NCBI GenBank assembly: GCA_040905285.1
Contig: JBBDRV010000217.1
Coordinates: forward strand, 1 to 18,014
Reading direction: 5' to 3'
DNA length: 18,014 bases
Origin: JBBDRV01 sp040905285
GTDB lineage: Bacteria; Bacteroidota; Rhodothermia; Balneolales; Balneolaceae
Shown: in pieces, positions 15,688 to 18,014 of the stretch
Layout of the letters: each line of letters begins with the position of its first letter
Numbering within the stretch: position 1 is the first letter of the stretch
Notes under the pieces: model-generated
Database searches by the model: none
What the model saw: only the letters and a program-made list of their open reading frames with translations
What the model was told of the DNA's origin: nothing
Program-made: the position numbers and the translations under genes

Positions 15688-16386
15688 CTAAATAGATGCG
15701 ATAGATGAACGACTGACAGGTATACTCGGACCCATCGTAGTACTCATATATGCACTTCGGATATAGTGCCCTTTGGCGGATGCCGGGCGCAGCTTGTTGA
15801 CTGTCTGAAGAAATGCCTGTGCATTCTCCCGCAACTCACCGGCGGCAAAACCCGCCTTGCCTATCGATGTATGCAAAATACCGAATTTATCAACCCGGAA
15901 ATCCACCTTCCCTGCCTTGAACTCTTTTACGGCGCCGGCCACATCCATGGTAACGGTTCCGCTTTTAGGATTCGGCATCAGACCGCGCGGACCCAGTACC
16001 CGGCCAAGTTTACCTATTTTTCCCATTACGTCCGGAGTGGCGATAATAACATCCACATCAGCCCATCCTTCTTCAATTTTGGTGATATACTCGTCGAGCC
16101 CGGCAAAATCGGCTCCTGCCTCTTCTGCCTCCTGCTGTTTGGCCTCATTGACCAGTGCAAGTACACGAATAGATTTACCTGATCCGTGTGGAAGAGCTAC
16201 AGTGCCACGCACCATCTGATCTGCATGCCGTGGATCCACGCCCAGCCTGATGTCCATATCGACGGATTCATCAAATTTGGTTTTTGCGGTCTTTTTAATC
16301 AGGTCACACGCCTCTTCTATCGTATACTCATTCTCCCGGTCGATCAACTCTGCAGCCTGCCGGTAATTCTTGCCTCGTTTTGCCAT
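15688..16386 (-). CDS. rplA: 50S ribosomal protein L1
   Basis: A 232-residue L1, the normal length. Landmarks include the N-terminal EEACDLIKKTAKTKFDESVD, then VRGTVALPHGSGK (about 79-91), the domain II segment IATPDVMGKIGKLGRVLGPR, LMPNPKSGTVT directly after it, and the C-terminal STTMGPSIPV. L1 binds the 23S rRNA stalk that releases deacylated tRNA from the E site, and in many bacteria it represses its own operon through the rplK leader. AGGA lies nine bases before the ATG. It follows rplK after 14 bases and precedes rplJ by 20, consistent with tight cotranscription. The last residues (SRSSIASI) are slightly unusual but short. Confidence 0.98.
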   Translation of the reverse strand: MAKRGKNYRQAAELIDRENEYTIEEACDLIKKTAKTKFDESVDMDIRLGVDPRHADQMVRGTVALPHGSGKSIRVLALVNEAKQQEAEEAGADFAGLDEYITKIEEGWADVDVIIATPDVMGKIGKLGRVLGPRGLMPNPKSGTVTMDVAGAVKEFKAGKVDFRVDKFGILHTSIGKAGFAAGELRENAQAFLQTVNKLRPASAKGHYIRSAYMSTTMGPSIPVSRSSIASI

Positions 16387-16400
16387 ATCTGTAAATCCTG

Positions 16401-16832
16401 TTATTTATCTCGAATTACTCTCAGACCCATGCTCCGGGCAGTTCCGGCTATCATCTCAGCAGCATGATCTAGATCAAATGCATTCAGATCCTCCATCTTT
16501 TGCTCGGCGATTTCCCTGCATTGCGCCAGGGTAATTTTACCAACTTTATTACGGTTGGGTTCACCTGAACCGGATTTGATTTTTGCGGCTTTTTTAAGAA
16601 GTACGGCTGCCGGAGGGGTCTTCGTTTTAAAAGTAAAAGACTTGTCTGCAAAAACCGTAATCTCAACCGGGATAATCGTGCCCGTCTTGTCCTGGGTCTG
16701 CGCGTTAAATGATTTACAAAACTCCATAATGTTGATTCCGGCCTGACCCAGTGCGGGCCCTACCGGCGGAGCAGGATTGGCCTGCCCGCCAACAATCTGA
16801 AGCTTCAGTACATTTTCTATTTTTTTAGCCAT
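16401..16832 (-). CDS. rplK: 50S ribosomal protein L11
   Basis: A 143-residue L11. The N-terminal domain has ANPAPPVGPALGQAGINIMEF (about 18-38) with the proline pair that contacts the GTPase-associated region, then KTPPAAVLLKKAA in the linker. The C-terminal domain (about 72-143) binds 23S rRNA and includes KVGKITLAQCREIAEQK and the end AARSMG-type motif (GTARSMGLRV). L11 supports factor binding and RelA-dependent stringent response. The ATG has no evident Shine-Dalgarno sequence but is preceded by a small palindrome at 16839-16856. It follows nusG by 68 bases, the largest gap within the nusG–rplL part of the operon. Confidence 0.98.
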   Translation of the reverse strand: MAKKIENVLKLQIVGGQANPAPPVGPALGQAGINIMEFCKSFNAQTQDKTGTIIPVEITVFADKSFTFKTKTPPAAVLLKKAAKIKSGSGEPNRNKVGKITLAQCREIAEQKMEDLNAFDLDHAAEMIAGTARSMGLRVIRDK

Positions 16833-16838
16833 ATAATA

Positions 16839-16856
16839 GAATCAATTAAGTGATTC
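16839..16856 (-). promoter_or_regulatory. Small palindrome immediately upstream of rplK
   Basis: GAATCA (16839-16844) and TGATTC (16851-16856) form a 6-bp stem with a 6-base loop, ending six bases before the rplK ATG. It could block ribosome access or form part of an L1-type autoregulatory site, which in E. coli lies in the rplK leader. I cannot match it to the L1 target structure; the short AT-rich stem may be chance. Confidence 0.3.
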
Positions 16857-16900
16857 ACACCTGTTAGTTTACCGCGTAATAGCGCATTTCTGCATCATTG

Positions 16901-17467
16901 TTAGGTGGCAGGTTCAACCTGGTTTACATCTACCTCAACCGGCGTCTTGCGACCAAAAATGCTCACAAGTACCCGAAGCTTCAGTTTATCGGCATTTACT
17001 TCCTGAACCGTACCGTCAAAATCTTTAAATGGACCATCAGTCACTTTGACCAGGTCACCCTCATTGTAGGGAATCTCCACTACTCCGCCCTTTTCCATCA
17101 GCTCCTGGTTATCGTGGACCCGGCCAAGTATCCTGTCTACTTCGGTTTTCTTCAGCGGAGTCGGAATGGTATCGTTCTTGCCGGCTTTAAGAAAGCCCAG
17201 GCAGGACGGTGCGCTTTGTATAAAATTATTTACCTCTTCATCATAAGCGGTTTCGACAAGTATATATCCGGGAAAGAAGTTTTTTTCCCTCGTACGTTTT
17301 TTACCTGAACGGATCTCGATAACAGTCTCAGTGGGTATAAGTATCTCCCTGATTTTGTCTTCGAGCCCTTCCTCTTCTATCTCTCGCTCAAGATATTCTT
17401 TTACTTTTTTTTCATGACTGGAGAAACATCGAACGACATACCAGTCATGGGTTTTTTCAGTTGTCAT
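16901..17467 (-). CDS. nusG: Transcription termination/antitermination factor NusG
   Basis: A 188-residue NusG. The NGN domain (about 6-115) begins HDWYVVRCFSSHEKKVKEYL and includes the FFPGYILVE strand that contacts RNA polymerase. The C-terminal KOW domain (about 132-185) has EGDLVKVTDGPFKDFDGTVQ and ends LVSIFGRKTPVEVDVNQVEP. It binds the beta' clamp helices, raises processivity, and links RNA polymerase to Rho or ribosomal S10. Its ATG overlaps the secE TGA in an ATGA arrangement (17464-17467), so translation is probably coupled to secE. A charged linker, IEEEGLEDKIREIL, is present in the NGN domain, as in relatives of this group. Confidence 0.97.
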   Translation of the reverse strand: MTTEKTHDWYVVRCFSSHEKKVKEYLEREIEEEGLEDKIREILIPTETVIEIRSGKKRTREKNFFPGYILVETAYDEEVNNFIQSAPSCLGFLKAGKNDTIPTPLKKTEVDRILGRVHDNQELMEKGGVVEIPYNEGDLVKVTDGPFKDFDGTVQEVNADKLKLRVLVSIFGRKTPVEVDVNQVEPAT

Positions 17468-17646
17468 CTATATATCACATCTAAAATTGTACTGTATACC
17501 TGGTCGACACCAAAAATAAATACAGATATAACAATAGTAAATACCACCACAATGACGGTATTGTCGATCAATTCCTGCTGGGTTGGCCAGGTTACCTTTT
17601 TAAATTCGTTCTGGACCCCTTCAATAAATTCTTTAATTTTTCTCAT
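17464..17646 (-). CDS. secE: Preprotein translocase subunit SecE
   Basis: A 60-residue, single-span SecE of the short type found in most bacteria. The amphipathic N-terminal part (1-27) contains the conserved FKKVTWPTQQEL, followed by one transmembrane helix (about 31-50). SecE clamps the two halves of SecY in the SecYEG translocon at the cytoplasmic membrane. It lies upstream of nusG, overlapping by four bases, the usual pairing in bacteria. No Shine-Dalgarno sequence is visible before the ATG. The transcript probably also carries tRNA-Trp and tuf, as no strong terminator is seen between them. Confidence 0.96.
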   Translation of the reverse strand: MRKIKEFIEGVQNEFKKVTWPTQQELIDNTVIVVVFTIVISVFIFGVDQVYSTILDVIYR

Positions 17647-17823
17647 ATCAATACAGGATTACCATTTATGGGCCTTGACTATTCAGCCGTGAATCAATCG
17701 TTGTGACATTAAATCCGACACAGGCTTTCAAGAATAAAATCCGTGCGGGTAACAAACATCCGGCACTTCAACCGCCTGCAGCCGGAAGACTGCCATCCAA
17801 CCCGGACATTTAAACTGATAATG

Positions 17824-17896
<73 letters not shown>

Positions 17897-17905
17897 TTAT
17901 AGCAC

Positions 17906-17927
17906 AAAGACGAAATAAATCGTCTTT
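17906..17927 (-). other. Hairpin between tuf and tRNA-Trp
   Basis: AAAGACGA (17906-17913) and TCGTCTTT (17920-17927) form a perfect 8-bp stem with a 6-base loop, ten bases before the mature tRNA 5' end. No U-tract follows on the transcribed strand, so it is more likely an RNA-processing or mRNA 3'-end stabilising element of a tuf–trnW–secE transcript than a terminator. Confidence 0.45.
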
Positions 17928-17945
17928 ACCCTATGGTCCGGATTA

Positions 17946-18014
17946 TTAATCCAGAATTCTTGCTACAACACCGGCACCGACCGTCCGGCCGCCTTCACGA
18001 ATCGCAAATCGCAG
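17946..18014 (-). CDS. tuf: Elongation factor Tu, C-terminal end (partial)
   Basis: The last 22 codons and the TAA stop (17946-17948) of a minus-strand gene whose 5' part lies beyond the window. The translation LRFAIREGGRTVGAGVVARI, then LD, is the conserved end of EF-Tu domain 3. EF-Tu carries aminoacyl-tRNA to the ribosomal A site in a GTP-dependent way. It stands upstream of tRNA-Trp and secE, the usual order in this bacterial group, and its promoter may serve the whole cluster. Only the C-terminus can be judged here. Confidence 0.95.
   Translation of the reverse strand: MRFAIREGGRTVGAGVVARILD

Overview
The window is a conserved chromosomal housekeeping region from a bacterium of the Bacteroidota/Rhodothermota/Balneolota group. 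I infer this from the style of RpoB, RpoC and NusG, from the gene order tuf–trnW–secE–nusG–rplK–rplA–rplJ–rplL–rpoB–rpoC, and from the lone CrtI-type carotenoid desaturase. Several genes carry recognisable Shine-Dalgarno sequences. That fits the Rhodothermota/Balneolota side better than classical Bacteroidia, but I cannot settle genus or family from this window.

Left arm (1–6300), small mixed units: the 3' part of a tRNA-Thr(CGT); a four-helix SPW-repeat membrane protein (+); a secreted family C69 (Ntn-hydrolase) dipeptidase homologue (-) whose expected N-terminal Cys is a Ser; a roughly 320-base gene-free region with a compact hairpin; an RlpA-type septal-ring lytic transglycosylase lipoprotein (+) followed by phytoene desaturase CrtI (+); a small transaldolase (-); then, read divergently, a short unrecognised ORF and a YtxH-domain protein (+).

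Right arm (6330–18014), information-processing operon, all on the minus strand: a partial tuf (EF-Tu), tRNA-Trp(CCA), secE, nusG, rplK, rplA, rplJ, rplL, rpoB and rpoC. A strong bidirectional terminator between rpoC and ytxH closes it. secE and nusG overlap by ATGA. The four ribosomal proteins are closely packed. rpoB and rpoC both appear to start at TTG behind strong Shine-Dalgarno sites, while every other gene of the cluster starts at ATG. A 9-bp hairpin lies between rplL and rpoB, where other bacteria carry an attenuator or RNA-processing site.

I see no mobile element, CRISPR array, phage gene or defence system, and no convincing new multi-gene system. The most notable points are the Cys-to-Ser change in the C69 enzyme, the paired TTG starts of the RNA polymerase genes, the structured gene-free region upstream of rlpA, and the small orphan ORF upstream of ytxH.
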